Source: an uncultured Agathobacter sp. (GTDB taxonomy: Bacteria > Bacillota > Clostridia > Lachnospirales > Lachnospiraceae). Taken from it: a DNA stretch of 64,000 nt. Location of the stretch: NCBI GenBank assembly GCA_910587655.1, contig CAJUND010000005.1:62001-126000 (forward strand), read 5' to 3'. This document shows positions 8,339 through 16,997 of the stretch, in pieces. Below the pieces are notes generated by a model that did not search any database, was not told where the DNA came from, and saw nothing but the letters and a program-made list of their open reading frames with translations. The position numbers and the translations under genes were made by a program. Numbering within the stretch: the stretch's first letter is position 1; each line of letters begins with the position of its first letter.

Positions 8339-11135
8339 TATTAAAGAATTTTTAAAACGTTTTTTCAGTTCCAGGCTGTTTGTTCTTGCATCTGTTTTTA
8401 TCCTGCTGTTTGGAATTATTCTGGCCAGGGTTTTTTCCCTTCAGGTGGTAAACGGAAAAACCTACCAGGAAAATTTTTCGCTGCGTATTTTAAGAACCCA
8501 GCCGGTGGATGCTGCAAGGGGAAATATTTATGACTGCAACGGCAAACTGCTGGCTTATAACCAGCTTGCCTATTCCGTTTCCATCATTGACAGTTCCACC
8601 TATTCAGAACGGGAAGAGAAAAACAGGCAGATTAATGCAGAGCTGACAGAACTTCTTACAGTTCTGGATAAAAACGAAGAAACACTTGTCAATGATTTTA
8701 AAATTTCACGTGATTCCTCCGGGGCATACAGCTTTAATGTCACCGGAAAGGCACTCGAAAGATTCCGTGCTGATGTATTCGGCAGGTCTTCTGTGGATAA
8801 ACTGGAATACAATAAGGAACTGGGATTTGATGAGTCAGGGGCGAGTGCGGAACAGATTATGCAGTACCTGATGTCGGAGGAGAGGTTTGGAATAGAGCCG
8901 GACTGTCCGGCAAAACTTGCCTATGAAATTGTGGTTGTGCGGTATGCCATGAATGAAAACCGTTATGCACGTTATAAATCCGTAAAAATAGCAAGGGATA
9001 TATCGGATCAGTCAGTCGCCTATGTCAATGAGCATATGGACACATTAACCGGTGTTTCTGTTAATGAGGACATGATCCGGAAATATAATTACAGTGAGTA
9101 TTTTTCCTCTATTATCGGGTATACCGGACGGATTTCCGATACAGAGTATGAGGAGCTGTCTGCAAAGGATGACAGCTATACCAGAAATGACACGATTGGA
9201 AAAGCCGGTCTGGAACAGTTTTATGAGTCTTATCTGCGTGGCAAAAACGGGGAACAGAAATTTTATATTGATAAAGTGGGACGTGTTTCTGAAGTTCTCA
9301 GTAATACGGATTCCGTTGCGGGAAATGATCTGTACCTGAGTATTGATGCAGATCTGCAGAAAGCAGCCTATTATGCCCTGCAGAATGAGATTGCAGGAAT
9401 CGTTTATTCCAATATTAAATCACATAACATTCCAGTCAACGATGTATATAATGCACTGATTGGAAACAGTGTAATTGATATCAGGCATCTGGAGAAAAAG
9501 AAAGCTTCCAGTACCGAAAAAGAAGTTTATGCAAAATTTAAAAGCAGGCAGAAGGCTGTGCTGAAAATGATAAAATCCGAGCTCACCACATCCCCGAAGG
9601 CATTAAATGAAATGTCAGATGAGGTTTTAGATGATTTTACTTATATCATTTCCATGCTGAAAGAGGAACAGCTTCTTCTTTCCGGGGAAATAGACAGCAA
9701 TGACAGTACTTACAAGCAGTGGAAAAACCAGAAAATCAGTCCGAAGGAGTATCTCAGGTACTGTATTTCCATGCACTGGATCGATATCAGTAAGCTTTCC
9801 GTGGACGAAAAATATGCGGATACATCTGAAATATATGATGCACTCTGCGAGTTTATACTTGAAGAGATTCAGGATGATACGGAGTTTTTCAAGATTATAT
9901 ATCAGTATATGATAGAAAGCGGGGAAATATCACCCCGGAATCTGTGTGTTATTTTATTTGACCAGGGTGTTCTTGATTATGATGATGCAACGGTCCGCAA
10001 GTTAAAAGAGGGAAATCTTTCGCCGTATGATTTTATTATGGACAAGATTAACCGGATTGAAATTACTCCGGCGCAGCTTGCCCTTGAGCCATGTACAGGC
10101 TCAAGTGTCATTACGGACATTAAAACGGGAGAAATCCGTGCAATCGTAAGTTATCCTGGTTATAACAACAACAAGTTTGCCAATGGCGTGGATGCCGGCT
10201 ATTATGAGTCACTGCAGAACGACAGATCCAAGCCGCTCTGGAATTATGCAACGCAGGAGCGTACCGCACCTGGTTCTACTTTTAAGATGGCGGTTGCTAC
10301 TGCAGGTCTGGCTGAGAACCTTGTTACGACATCAAGCAGGATAAAGTGTACCGGAGTTTACCGGGATATCAGTAACGAGCCGAAATGCTGGAAATATCCG
10401 GCAACCCACGGGAATGACAATGTGGCGGAGGCAATCAGGGATTCCTGCAATATTTATTTCTATACCCTGGGTAATGATTTTGCAAAAAAAAATACAGGGG
10501 TTTACAATGAAAAAAGCGGAATCAAATATATCCGGAAATACGGAAAGCTCTATGGACTGGATGAAAAGACCGGACTGGAAATTGAGGAAAATACCTCGGA
10601 GCTTGCAACGGCGTTTCCGGTTATGGCGGCAATCGGACAGAGTAATAACAACATTACAACAGTCGCACTTTCAAGATATGTGACTGCGGTTGCCTCCGGC
10701 AGGCTGTATTCCTACCAGCTGATGAATAAAATTGTGGATGCAGACGGTAAAACAGTAAAAGAGTACAAGCCTGATTATGAGGATATTTCCGGTACCCTGA
10801 CAACAGAGGAATGGAGTTCCATACATTCGGGGATGCGGATGGTATGTGAAGGACTTGACAGTTTTTACGGGTTTGATATTCCGGTGGCAGGAAAAACGGG
10901 TACTGCGGAGCAGACCGACCATCCGAACCATGCGCTGTTTGTCGGTTATGCACCGTACAATAATCCTGAGATTACGTTTGCCACACGTATTGCGAACGGG
11001 TACAGTTCCCATAACGCCGCAGCGGCATGCCGCAATATGATTGCATACTACTATGGAGAAAAGTCGCTTGACGACCTGATAAAAATGAAAGCATCTGGTG
11101 GTAACGGCAATTCAAGTAATCGGGTTGCTGATTAG
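8328..11135 (+). CDS. mrdA: Penicillin-binding protein 2, elongasome class B transpeptidase (long form)
   Basis: A 935-residue monofunctional D,D-transpeptidase that cross-links new glycan made by RodA. One N-terminal membrane helix (about residues 15-38) is followed by the pedestal/dimerisation region (RGNIYDCNGKLLA) and the transpeptidase domain. Active-site motifs: SxxK in APGSTFK (Ser650, Lys653), SxN in DSCN (Ser706) and KTG in AGKTGTAEQT (Lys856). Usual PBP2 is 600-700 residues; here about 225 extra, mostly charged and helical residues (roughly 360-585) lie between LQKAAYYALQ and the SSVITDIKTGEI strand. The start is a TTG with AAGGAG nine bases upstream; no in-frame ATG fits. Confidence 0.93.
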   Translation: MSYDIKEFLKRFFSSRLFVLASVFILLFGIILARVFSLQVVNGKTYQENFSLRILRTQPVDAARGNIYDCNGKLLAYNQLAYSVSIIDSSTYSEREEKNRQINAELTELLTVLDKNEETLVNDFKISRDSSGAYSFNVTGKALERFRADVFGRSSVDKLEYNKELGFDESGASAEQIMQYLMSEERFGIEPDCPAKLAYEIVVVRYAMNENRYARYKSVKIARDISDQSVAYVNEHMDTLTGVSVNEDMIRKYNYSEYFSSIIGYTGRISDTEYEELSAKDDSYTRNDTIGKAGLEQFYESYLRGKNGEQKFYIDKVGRVSEVLSNTDSVAGNDLYLSIDADLQKAAYYALQNEIAGIVYSNIKSHNIPVNDVYNALIGNSVIDIRHLEKKKASSTEKEVYAKFKSRQKAVLKMIKSELTTSPKALNEMSDEVLDDFTYIISMLKEEQLLLSGEIDSNDSTYKQWKNQKISPKEYLRYCISMHWIDISKLSVDEKYADTSEIYDALCEFILEEIQDDTEFFKIIYQYMIESGEISPRNLCVILFDQGVLDYDDATVRKLKEGNLSPYDFIMDKINRIEITPAQLALEPCTGSSVITDIKTGEIRAIVSYPGYNNNKFANGVDAGYYESLQNDRSKPLWNYATQERTAPGSTFKMAVATAGLAENLVTTSSRIKCTGVYRDISNEPKCWKYPATHGNDNVAEAIRDSCNIYFYTLGNDFAKKNTGVYNEKSGIKYIRKYGKLYGLDEKTGLEIEENTSELATAFPVMAAIGQSNNNITTVALSRYVTAVASGRLYSYQLMNKIVDADGKTVKEYKPDYEDISGTLTTEEWSSIHSGMRMVCEGLDSFYGFDIPVAGKTGTAEQTDHPNHALFVGYAPYNNPEITFATRIANGYSSHNAAAACRNMIAYYYGEKSLDDLIKMKASGGNGNSSNRVAD

Positions 11136-11171
11136 TCACATAAATTAACAGTTTAACAGGAGGTTTGTTTC

Positions 11172-11981
11172 ATGGGTGAAGCTATTGTTTTCACTTCAGG
11201 AAAAGGCGGTGTTGGCAAAACAACAACAATTGCAAACATTGGCGCAGGACTTTCACGGTTAGATAAAAAGGTTATCATGCTGGATACAGACATGGGACTC
11301 AGGAATCTGGATGTTGTTATGGGCATGGAGGATCAGATCCAGTACAATCTGATTGATCTTCTCGAAAATAACTGCAGGCTCAAGCAGGCGATGATCAAAG
11401 ACAGGAATTTTCCGGGGCTGTTTATGATTCCGGCGGCGCTCCGGTGCAAAAAAATCAGGGATTATGAAAGCAAACTCTATACGCTGATTAACCACCTGAA
11501 GCAGGAATTTGACTACTGCCTGATTGACTGTCCGGCAGGAATTGACGACGGGTTTCATTTTGCGGTTTCCGCGGCTGAGCGCGCCGTTGTAGTTACAACG
11601 CCCCATATTTCCGCAGTCAGGGATGCGGGGCGGGTCCTTTATCTTCTGGACGGTTTAAAGCTTTCCCAGGTGGATCTTTTAATTAATTCCTATAATCCAA
11701 AGCTGGTGAAGCGGCATGACATGCTGTCAAAGACAGACATTGAAGAAATTTTAGGGGTAAAAAGCATTGGTGTGATTCCGGTGGATGACAAAGTGATTGT
11801 CAGCCAGAACCAGGGAATCCCGGTACTGGCAGTCCGTTCAAAGGCAGCGCGTGCATTTATGGGTGCCGCCAGGGCAATAGACAGTCCGCGCGTGATTCCG
11901 GTAGACTTAAATTCGGAGGACCCCTGCCAGAAGCAGGGCCACATATACATAGATGGAAAGGAATGTGGCTATGAAGGGTAG
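11172..11981 (+). CDS. minD: Septum site-determining ATPase MinD (atypical C-terminus)
   Basis: A 269-residue deviant Walker A ATPase of the ParA/MinD family. Motifs: TSGKGGVGKTTTIANIGAGL (deviant P-loop), DTDMGLRNLDVVMG, DCPAGIDDG, and TTPHISAVRDAGRVLYLLD, where the usual Asp before Arg is Gly. The last ~25 residues are polar (PVDLNSEDPCQ through ECGYEG) and do not resemble the amphipathic membrane-targeting helix (KKGFLKRLF type) that normally ends MinD. AGGAGG precedes the ATG. No minC lies between mrdA and minD, where related genomes often carry it. It overlaps minE by 11 bases. Confidence 0.9.
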   Translation: MGEAIVFTSGKGGVGKTTTIANIGAGLSRLDKKVIMLDTDMGLRNLDVVMGMEDQIQYNLIDLLENNCRLKQAMIKDRNFPGLFMIPAALRCKKIRDYESKLYTLINHLKQEFDYCLIDCPAGIDDGFHFAVSAAERAVVVTTPHISAVRDAGRVLYLLDGLKLSQVDLLINSYNPKLVKRHDMLSKTDIEEILGVKSIGVIPVDDKVIVSQNQGIPVLAVRSKAARAFMGAARAIDSPRVIPVDLNSEDPCQKQGHIYIDGKECGYEG

Positions 11982-12189
11982 AATATTTGGATACAGGGGA
12001 AAAGGTTCCAACCAGATTGCAAAAGAACGTTTAAAGCTTATGACGGAGGCCGGAGTGGTGGATGCGTCTCCGGTTGCCCTGCGGCGGATGAAAAAAGAAA
12101 TATCAGCAATTCTTTCGCGTTATTACAATCTGGCTCCGGAAAACTATGAGATAAGAGTGATTTTGAAACAAAACAGGAAAAGAGCATAA
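11971..12189 (+). CDS. minE: Cell division topological specificity factor MinE (short)
   Basis: A 72-residue MinE. The anti-MinCD helix region is clear (QIAKERLKLM, matching NIAKERLQ of E. coli) and the dimerisation/topology domain follows (MKKEISAILSRYYN ... YEIRVILKQ), ending earlier than the ~88-residue E. coli protein. The N-terminus MKGRIFGYRGKG is basic with scattered hydrophobics and could contact membrane. The ATG at 11971 is chosen because AAAGGA lies nine bases upstream; an in-frame ATG at 11953 would include that site in the coding region. It is coupled to minD by overlap and followed by rodA after one base. Confidence 0.88.
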   Translation: MKGRIFGYRGKGSNQIAKERLKLMTEAGVVDASPVALRRMKKEISAILSRYYNLAPENYEIRVILKQNRKRA

Positions 12190-12190
12190 G

Positions 12191-13300
12191 ATGTTAAAAC
12201 AATACAAACTCAGAAATTATCATTTTCAACTGATTATAGCGATTGTTGCACTGAATATCATAGGCATTCTTCTGATTGGAAGTGCAAGGCCCTCCGTACA
12301 GAAAACACAGATTATGGGTTTTATGATGGGGATGGTAATCATGATTGTAATATCGCTTATGGATTATTCTTTTATTTTAAAGTTTTCCTGGCTGTATTAC
12401 ATTGGAATTGTTGGAATTTTAGTACTTGTACTGACGCCGCTGGCCGGACATGACTCCCACGGGGCGCAGCGCTGGATTCAGCTTCCTGGATTCCGGTTCC
12501 AGCCGTCAGAGCTTGCCAAGATCGTGATAATTCTGTTTTTTGCATGGTTTTTTTCAAAATACCAGGAAAAAATCAGTACATTTAAGGTATTATGCGTTTC
12601 TTTTATCATTATTGGGATTCCCCTGGTACTGATTTTAAAGCAGCCGGATACCTCAACGACAATTGCAATTGCATTAATTTTCGTCAGCCTCTTGTTTATT
12701 GCGGGATTAAGTTATAAAATAGTACTGACAGTTCTTGGAATCAGTGTACCGGCAGGAATCATCGGAATCAGTTTTATACTGCGTAAGGCTCTGACCAGCG
12801 GTGATTACCGGTTTGGAAGAATTATGTCATGGCTGTATCCCAATGATCCGAGATGGGCGGAGACGGCAGACCAGCAGCAGAATTCCATTATGGCAATCGG
12901 AAGCGGACAGCTTTGGGGAAAAGGACTGAATAACTCCATTGCAACGTCCATGAAAAATGCAGATTATATTGTGGAGCCCCAGACAGATTTCATTTTTGCG
13001 GTGGCAGGAGAGGAGCTTGGATTTGTAGGAACCCTTGTAATCAGTCTGCTGCTGCTGTTTATCATCATTGAATGTATTCTGATTGCGGGAAAGGCAAAGG
13101 ATCTGCCGGGCCGGCTGATTTGCGTGGGTATGGCGTCACTGGTGGGGTTCCAGAGCGTCTTTAATATCTTTGTCGCAACCGGTCTTATGCCAAATACCGG
13201 AATTCCGCTGCCATTTGTCAGTTACGGGCTGACATCTTTGATATCACTGTATATTGGTATGGGGTTTGTATTGAATGTTGGTTTACAGCCGAAAAAGTAA
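12191..13300 (+). CDS. rodA: SEDS-family peptidoglycan glycosyltransferase RodA
   Basis: A 369-residue polytopic membrane protein with about ten hydrophobic segments. SEDS signatures: DSHGAQRWIQLPGFRFQPSELAK near residue 95 and the C-terminal GLMPNTGIPLPFVSYG motif. The QTDFIFAVAGEELGFVG segment contains the conserved region around the catalytic Asp loop. RodA polymerises lipid II together with PBP2, whose gene mrdA is in the same operon, separated only by minDE. I call RodA rather than FtsW from this context. Confidence 0.95.
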   Translation: MLKQYKLRNYHFQLIIAIVALNIIGILLIGSARPSVQKTQIMGFMMGMVIMIVISLMDYSFILKFSWLYYIGIVGILVLVLTPLAGHDSHGAQRWIQLPGFRFQPSELAKIVIILFFAWFFSKYQEKISTFKVLCVSFIIIGIPLVLILKQPDTSTTIAIALIFVSLLFIAGLSYKIVLTVLGISVPAGIIGISFILRKALTSGDYRFGRIMSWLYPNDPRWAETADQQQNSIMAIGSGQLWGKGLNNSIATSMKNADYIVEPQTDFIFAVAGEELGFVGTLVISLLLLFIIIECILIAGKAKDLPGRLICVGMASLVGFQSVFNIFVATGLMPNTGIPLPFVSYGLTSLISLYIGMGFVLNVGLQPKK

Positions 13301-13345
13301 AGACAGTCAGGGTGGGGCTGTCGGAAAGTATCAGGGGGTATTTTT

Positions 13346-13741
13346 ATGAATATTGGACTTGTAGCGCATGACTCGAAAAAAAAACTGATGCAGAACTTCT
13401 GCATTGCTTACAGGGGGATTCTTGCAAAAAATGATCTGTTTGCAACCGGAACGACAGGACGTCTGATCGAAGAGGTTGCCAATCTGCAGGTACACAAATA
13501 CCTGGCAGGTCATCTGGGAGGTTCCCAGCAGCTTGGAGCACAGATTGAGCATAATGAGATTGATCTTGTGGTTTTTCTCAGGGACCCGTTAAAACCCAAG
13601 TCGCATGAGCCGGATGTCAACAGTATTGTCAGGCTTTGTGATGAGCATAATATTCCGCTTGCCACGAATCTTGCCACAGCGGAGCTTTTGATTAAATCAC
13701 TGGATAGAGGAGATCTGGACTGGCGTGAAATGTACAAATAA
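13346..13741 (+). CDS. mgsA: Methylglyoxal synthase
   Basis: A 131-residue enzyme converting dihydroxyacetone phosphate to methylglyoxal and phosphate, a glycolytic bypass under phosphate limitation. Visible motifs: LVAHDSKKKLM at the N-terminus, the phosphate-binding GTTGRLIEE, HLGGSQQLGAQI, the catalytic-Asp segment RDPLKPKSHEPDV, and IPLATNLATAELLI. Length is typical of Firmicutes. It follows rodA by 45 bases and its last 17 bases overlap the carboxypeptidase start, so it belongs to the wall/division operon despite an unrelated metabolic role; this placement recurs in Clostridia. Confidence 0.96.
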   Translation: MNIGLVAHDSKKKLMQNFCIAYRGILAKNDLFATGTTGRLIEEVANLQVHKYLAGHLGGSQQLGAQIEHNEIDLVVFLRDPLKPKSHEPDVNSIVRLCDEHNIPLATNLATAELLIKSLDRGDLDWREMYK

Positions 13742-14693
13742 GAAATATAAGATAAAACTGCTGTGTATGCTCTGTATTGCAGTTCTTTTTATGAATGGAT
13801 GCGGGGACAGCGCACAGACTATTGAAAACCCGTATTCTGTTTACGATTCAAAAAGTCTGGCGGCAGGCCATTTTTTTTCAAAAAATCTTTGTGTTGCGGA
13901 AAACAGGGACAGGGGCACGGACCAGGTGAATTCTTCCCTGGCAGAATATGCAGGTGTATTTAACCTGGATACCAGAGAGGTTCTGTACAGCCAGAAGATG
14001 TTTGACAGACTGTATCCTGCAAGTACGACAAAGATACTGACCGCATACATAATCATCCGTTACGGCAATCTGGATGATACCGTTACGGTAAGCGCGGAGG
14101 CGCTTTCCGGTCTGGCAGGCACCTCAGTGTGCGGGCTTCGGACGGGAGACGTCCTTACGGTGCGTGAGCTTTTATACGGCTTACTGCTTTCCAGCGGGAA
14201 TGATGCCGCAAATGTCCTGGCAGAGTATTATTCCGGTTCCATCAGTAAATTTGTAAAGGCAATGAATAAAGAGGCAAAGGCGCTTGGCGCAACAAACAGC
14301 CATTTTACCAATGCAAACGGTCTTCCGGATGAGGAACACTATACCACTGTTTATGACCTCTACCTGATTTTCCAGGAAGCTGTAAAACTCCAGGAATTTG
14401 TCACGATTACAGGTACTGCGTCACATGATGCCTCCTATCAGGATGCAGCCGGCAGTGCGGTAACAAAAACATGGGAAAATTCCAACCAGTACATCAGCGG
14501 GACGATAAAGGCTCCTAAGAAAAATAAAGTGGTTGGAGGAAAAACCGGGACAACGACTGCGGCAGGTTACTGTCTGGTATTATATTCCACAAATAAAAAT
14601 AAGGAAAATATTGTAAGTATTGTCTGTAAATCAGACAGCAGGGATCATTTGTACCAGTTTATGAACGAGATTTTATCTGCCTTTGCGAATTAA
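13725..14693 (+). CDS. D-alanyl-D-alanine carboxypeptidase (class C low-molecular-mass PBP, probable lipoprotein)
   Basis: A 322-residue serine-type D-Ala-D-Ala carboxypeptidase (peptidase S11) that trims wall pentapeptides. A basic N-terminus, a hydrophobic stretch and a Cys in LFMNGCGD suggest a type II signal peptide and lipid anchor, though the -3/-2 residues are not ideal. Active-site triad: SxxK in PASTTKILTAY (Ser100), SxN in SSGNDAANV and KTG in GGKTGTTTAAGY. It lacks a long C-terminal membrane-anchoring tail, consistent with an N-terminal lipid anchor. It overlaps mgsA by 17 bases and is the last gene of the mre-min-rod operon. Confidence 0.92.
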   Translation: MKCTNKKYKIKLLCMLCIAVLFMNGCGDSAQTIENPYSVYDSKSLAAGHFFSKNLCVAENRDRGTDQVNSSLAEYAGVFNLDTREVLYSQKMFDRLYPASTTKILTAYIIIRYGNLDDTVTVSAEALSGLAGTSVCGLRTGDVLTVRELLYGLLLSSGNDAANVLAEYYSGSISKFVKAMNKEAKALGATNSHFTNANGLPDEEHYTTVYDLYLIFQEAVKLQEFVTITGTASHDASYQDAAGSAVTKTWENSNQYISGTIKAPKKNKVVGGKTGTTTAAGYCLVLYSTNKNKENIVSIVCKSDSRDHLYQFMNEILSAFAN

Positions 14694-14708
14694 TAAGTGA
14701 ATTGTAAC

Positions 14709-14737
14709 TTGTATTTCATGTTTAAGTATACTATAAT
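14709..14737 (+). promoter_or_regulatory. Predicted strong sigma-A promoter for the 14801 gene
   Basis: TTGTAT (14709-14714), exactly 17 bases, then a perfect TATAAT (14732-14737). Predicted start is near 14744, leaving a leader of about 57 bases that contains the palindrome at 14758-14775 and an AGGAGG ribosome binding site at 14788-14793. Confidence 0.7.
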
Positions 14738-14757
14738 TATTATCAAGGAGCAGGGAA

Positions 14758-14775
14758 ATTATGACTTGTCATAAT
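14758..14775. promoter_or_regulatory. 18-bp perfect palindrome in the leader of the 14801 gene
   Basis: ATTATGAC-TT-GTCATAAT has eight-base perfect arms just downstream of the predicted transcription start. It could be a repressor operator or a small hairpin in the leader. It has no U-run, so it is not a terminator. The binding protein is unknown. Confidence 0.5.
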
Positions 14776-14800
14776 AGTCTAGAATTCAGGAGGAAGTGCC

Positions 14801-15223
14801 ATGATTGAGATCATATGCGGTGAAAAGGGAAAAGGAAAAACAAAGGAACTGTTAGCCAAGGTAAACGGTTCGGTTGCAACAGCGTCTGGGAGTGTTGTAT
14901 ATCTTGACAAGAGCCAGAAACATATGTATGAGCTTAATAACAAAGTTCGGCTTATTAATGTTATGGATTATCCGGTTACAAACTGTGATGAATTTTTAGG
15001 ATTTATTTCCGGTATTGTATCACAGGATCATGACCTGGAGGAAATGTATCTGGACAGTTTTCTTACCATTGCATCTGCAGAAACAGATGCTGAAATTATG
15101 AAAGCAATTGAAAAACTGGATGTCATCAGTGAAAAATTCAAACTGCGTTTTATTCTGAGTATCTCCCGAAATAAAGCAGATTTGCCAGAGTGTGCTAAGG
15201 CAAAGGTAGTTCTGGCTTTATAA
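14801..15223 (+). CDS. Small P-loop protein of unknown function
   Basis: A 140-residue cytosolic protein. It opens with a strand and Walker A loop, IEIICGEKGKGKTKELL, and has a hydrophobic strand ending in Asp-rich sequence (INVMDYP), suggesting a compact nucleotide-binding domain. A C-terminal strand ends KAKVVLAL. No second recognisable domain is present. Similar Clostridial proteins are often mislabelled twitching motility protein PilT; nothing here supports a pilus role. It has its own strong promoter, an 18-bp palindrome in its leader and its own terminator, so it is regulated separately from the wall operon before it. Confidence 0.75.
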   Translation: MIEIICGEKGKGKTKELLAKVNGSVATASGSVVYLDKSQKHMYELNNKVRLINVMDYPVTNCDEFLGFISGIVSQDHDLEEMYLDSFLTIASAETDAEIMKAIEKLDVISEKFKLRFILSISRNKADLPECAKAKVVLAL

Positions 15224-15241
15224 TTTAGATAAGAACTTTTG

Positions 15242-15267
15242 GAGGGTTGCAGTTTGCAACCCTCTTT
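15242..15267. terminator. Rho-independent terminator between convergent genes
   Basis: A perfect ten-base stem, GAGGGTTGCA / TGCAACCCTC with a GTT loop, is followed by TTT on the plus strand. On the minus strand the stem is followed by AAAAG-complementary T-rich sequence, so it may end both the 14801 gene and the DUF378 gene. Confidence 0.8.
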
Positions 15268-15278
15268 CCAGCATATCC

Positions 15279-15485
15279 TTAATCATCCAGCGTGGAGCGG
15301 ATTCTTCCATAGAAGCTGATGATATATAAACCGCTTAACCCAACGAGTGCATAAATAATACGCGTCAGCCAGCTTCCATCGCCGAACATAAATGATACCA
15401 GATTAAATTGGAAAAATCCAATCAGTCCCCAGACAATACAGCCGATGACTGCAAGTGTCAGTAAGCAATTATCAAGCAATTTCAT
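15279..15485 (-). CDS. DUF378 family small membrane protein
   Basis: A 68-residue protein with two hydrophobic segments. It matches the DUF378 pattern: a first helix with CIVWGLIGFFQFNLVSFMFG, then RIIYALVGLSGLY in the second. Function of the family is unknown. GGAGG lies upstream of the ATG on the minus strand. It is a single-gene unit, convergent with the P-loop gene and divergent from the HlyD-like gene. Confidence 0.85.
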   Translation of the reverse strand: MKLLDNCLLTLAVIGCIVWGLIGFFQFNLVSFMFGDGSWLTRIIYALVGLSGLYIISFYGRIRSTLDD

Positions 15486-15571
15486 ATGATGATACCTCCG
15501 TTTTGTATTCTTTGGTTAGTTTCTCTCAAAAGTAAAAAAATATACATGTTTCTGAATAGAGGTGAATTTTT

Positions 15572-16957
15572 TTGGCAAAAAAATCAAAAGTGATTAAAAT
15601 GCATCATCGGTTCAAGCTGGATATCGGTGTGGTTATTTTTCTGATTATTATCATCTATGTTGTTTTTAACGTATTTGATTATCTGACATCCAGTCCGGTT
15701 GCAGAATATGAAGTAGGCCAGGGGACCATTGCGACAAACTATGTATACCATGGACTGATTCTGCGGGATGAAACAGTCGTTTACGCCGGCCAGAGAGGCT
15801 ATATTAACCATTATTTAAAAAATGCAGGCAAAGCTTCTGTCAATGATGTTATTTATTCCATTGATACAGACGGGGGGCTTTCCAAAAAGATTACAACGGC
15901 AGCAAGTGACGGAACAAACCTGGATACCCAGACATTATCTGAGATTTCAGGCAAGCTGGACAGTTTTCGTAATTCTTATGATTTAAATTCCTTTTCTGCT
16001 GTGAATGCATTTAAAAATGATATTGCCTCACAGCTTTCCCAGACGCTAAGTGTGAATGCGCTGCAGACACTGGAGGAAGATGTCGGTCTGGCTGAGGCAA
16101 ATCATACGTTTCATAAGAAAAAAACAGAGAAGCCCGGTATTATTGTTTATTATACGGACGGCTATGAAACGGTTACTGCGGATAATTTTACTGCGGATCA
16201 TTTTAATATTACAGATTATGCAAGCGTTACACTGGAAAACAACGCACAGGTAGAGGCTGCAGATCCGGCATATAAAAGAATCGGCAGTGAAGCATGGAAT
16301 ATCATTATTCCGGTATCTGAAGAAGTGGTGAAACAGTTAGAGGAGGATGAATATGTCCGTATCCGTTTTTGCAAGGATAACTTTACCATTTCGGTTCCGT
16401 TTTCTGTAATAAAAAAAGATGGGACAAGTTATTTAAACCTTTCTTTAAGAACTGCGATGATACGTTATGTAAACGACCGCTTTGTGGATATTGAACTTGT
16501 GGTATCCCAGGAAGCCGGGCTTAAAATTCCCAATTCTGCAATTACGAGCAAGGAATTTTATACGATTCCCAAAGAATATTTTACAAAGCAGGAGTCTTCG
16601 GAACCGGGACTTTTGATTCGGAAAGATAAGGGAAAAACAGAGCTTACACTGGTTACACCGACCATATATTATGAAAATGAGGATTATTACTATGTTGATG
16701 ATGAATTTGTCTCAGCAGGAGATCTTGTGGTAAGGAATGATTCTGTGGATACCTACAGCATTGGAAAGGATGTTGGTGAGCTGACCGGGGTTTACAATAT
16801 AAACAAGGGTTATGCGGTTTTTAAACAGATCAACATACTTTCCAGGAACGAAAATTATTCTATTGTTGAAATGAAGACTGTTTACGGGATAGCACTGTAT
16901 GACCACATTGCGCTGGAAGGCGCCAAGGTAAAGGAAAACCAGCTGGTAGTGAAATAG
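15572..16957 (+). CDS. HlyD-like membrane-anchored adaptor protein upstream of the ylmE-sepF block
   Basis: A 461-residue protein with a basic N-terminus, one membrane helix (about residues 17-36, GVVIFLIIIIYVVFNVF) and a large extracytoplasmic part. Lipoyl/barrel-sandwich-like sequence typical of HlyD/RND adaptor proteins is suggested by the TIATNYVYHGLILRDETVVYAGQRG stretch near residues 55-80 (split here only for description) and a second half near the C-terminus. No partner transporter lies nearby. The start is TTG with AGAGGTGA upstream; no in-frame ATG fits. It heads the ylmE-sepF-ylmH-lspA-rluD run, so a role at the envelope during division is possible but unproven. Confidence 0.75.
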   Translation: MAKKSKVIKMHHRFKLDIGVVIFLIIIIYVVFNVFDYLTSSPVAEYEVGQGTIATNYVYHGLILRDETVVYAGQRGYINHYLKNAGKASVNDVIYSIDTDGGLSKKITTAASDGTNLDTQTLSEISGKLDSFRNSYDLNSFSAVNAFKNDIASQLSQTLSVNALQTLEEDVGLAEANHTFHKKKTEKPGIIVYYTDGYETVTADNFTADHFNITDYASVTLENNAQVEAADPAYKRIGSEAWNIIIPVSEEVVKQLEEDEYVRIRFCKDNFTISVPFSVIKKDGTSYLNLSLRTAMIRYVNDRFVDIELVVSQEAGLKIPNSAITSKEFYTIPKEYFTKQESSEPGLLIRKDKGKTELTLVTPTIYYENEDYYYVDDEFVSAGDLVVRNDSVDTYSIGKDVGELTGVYNINKGYAVFKQINILSRNENYSIVEMKTVYGIALYDHIALEGAKVKENQLVVK

Positions 16958-16997
16958 AGCAAATCCTGAACGACATGATTAAAAGGAGCAGTAACAT

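Noticed and set aside
11920..11945. CCCTGC-CAGAA-GCAGGG hairpin near the minD end as a terminator
   Set aside because: It lies inside coding sequence, has no U-run and precedes a tightly coupled minE.
11880..11981. A frameshift hiding a normal MinD membrane helix
   Set aside because: I read the other two plus frames over the minD 3' end. One has several stops. The other is open but ends in a short Trp-containing tail, with nothing like the usual KKGFLKRLF helix before it. The minE overlap also argues that the stop is genuine.
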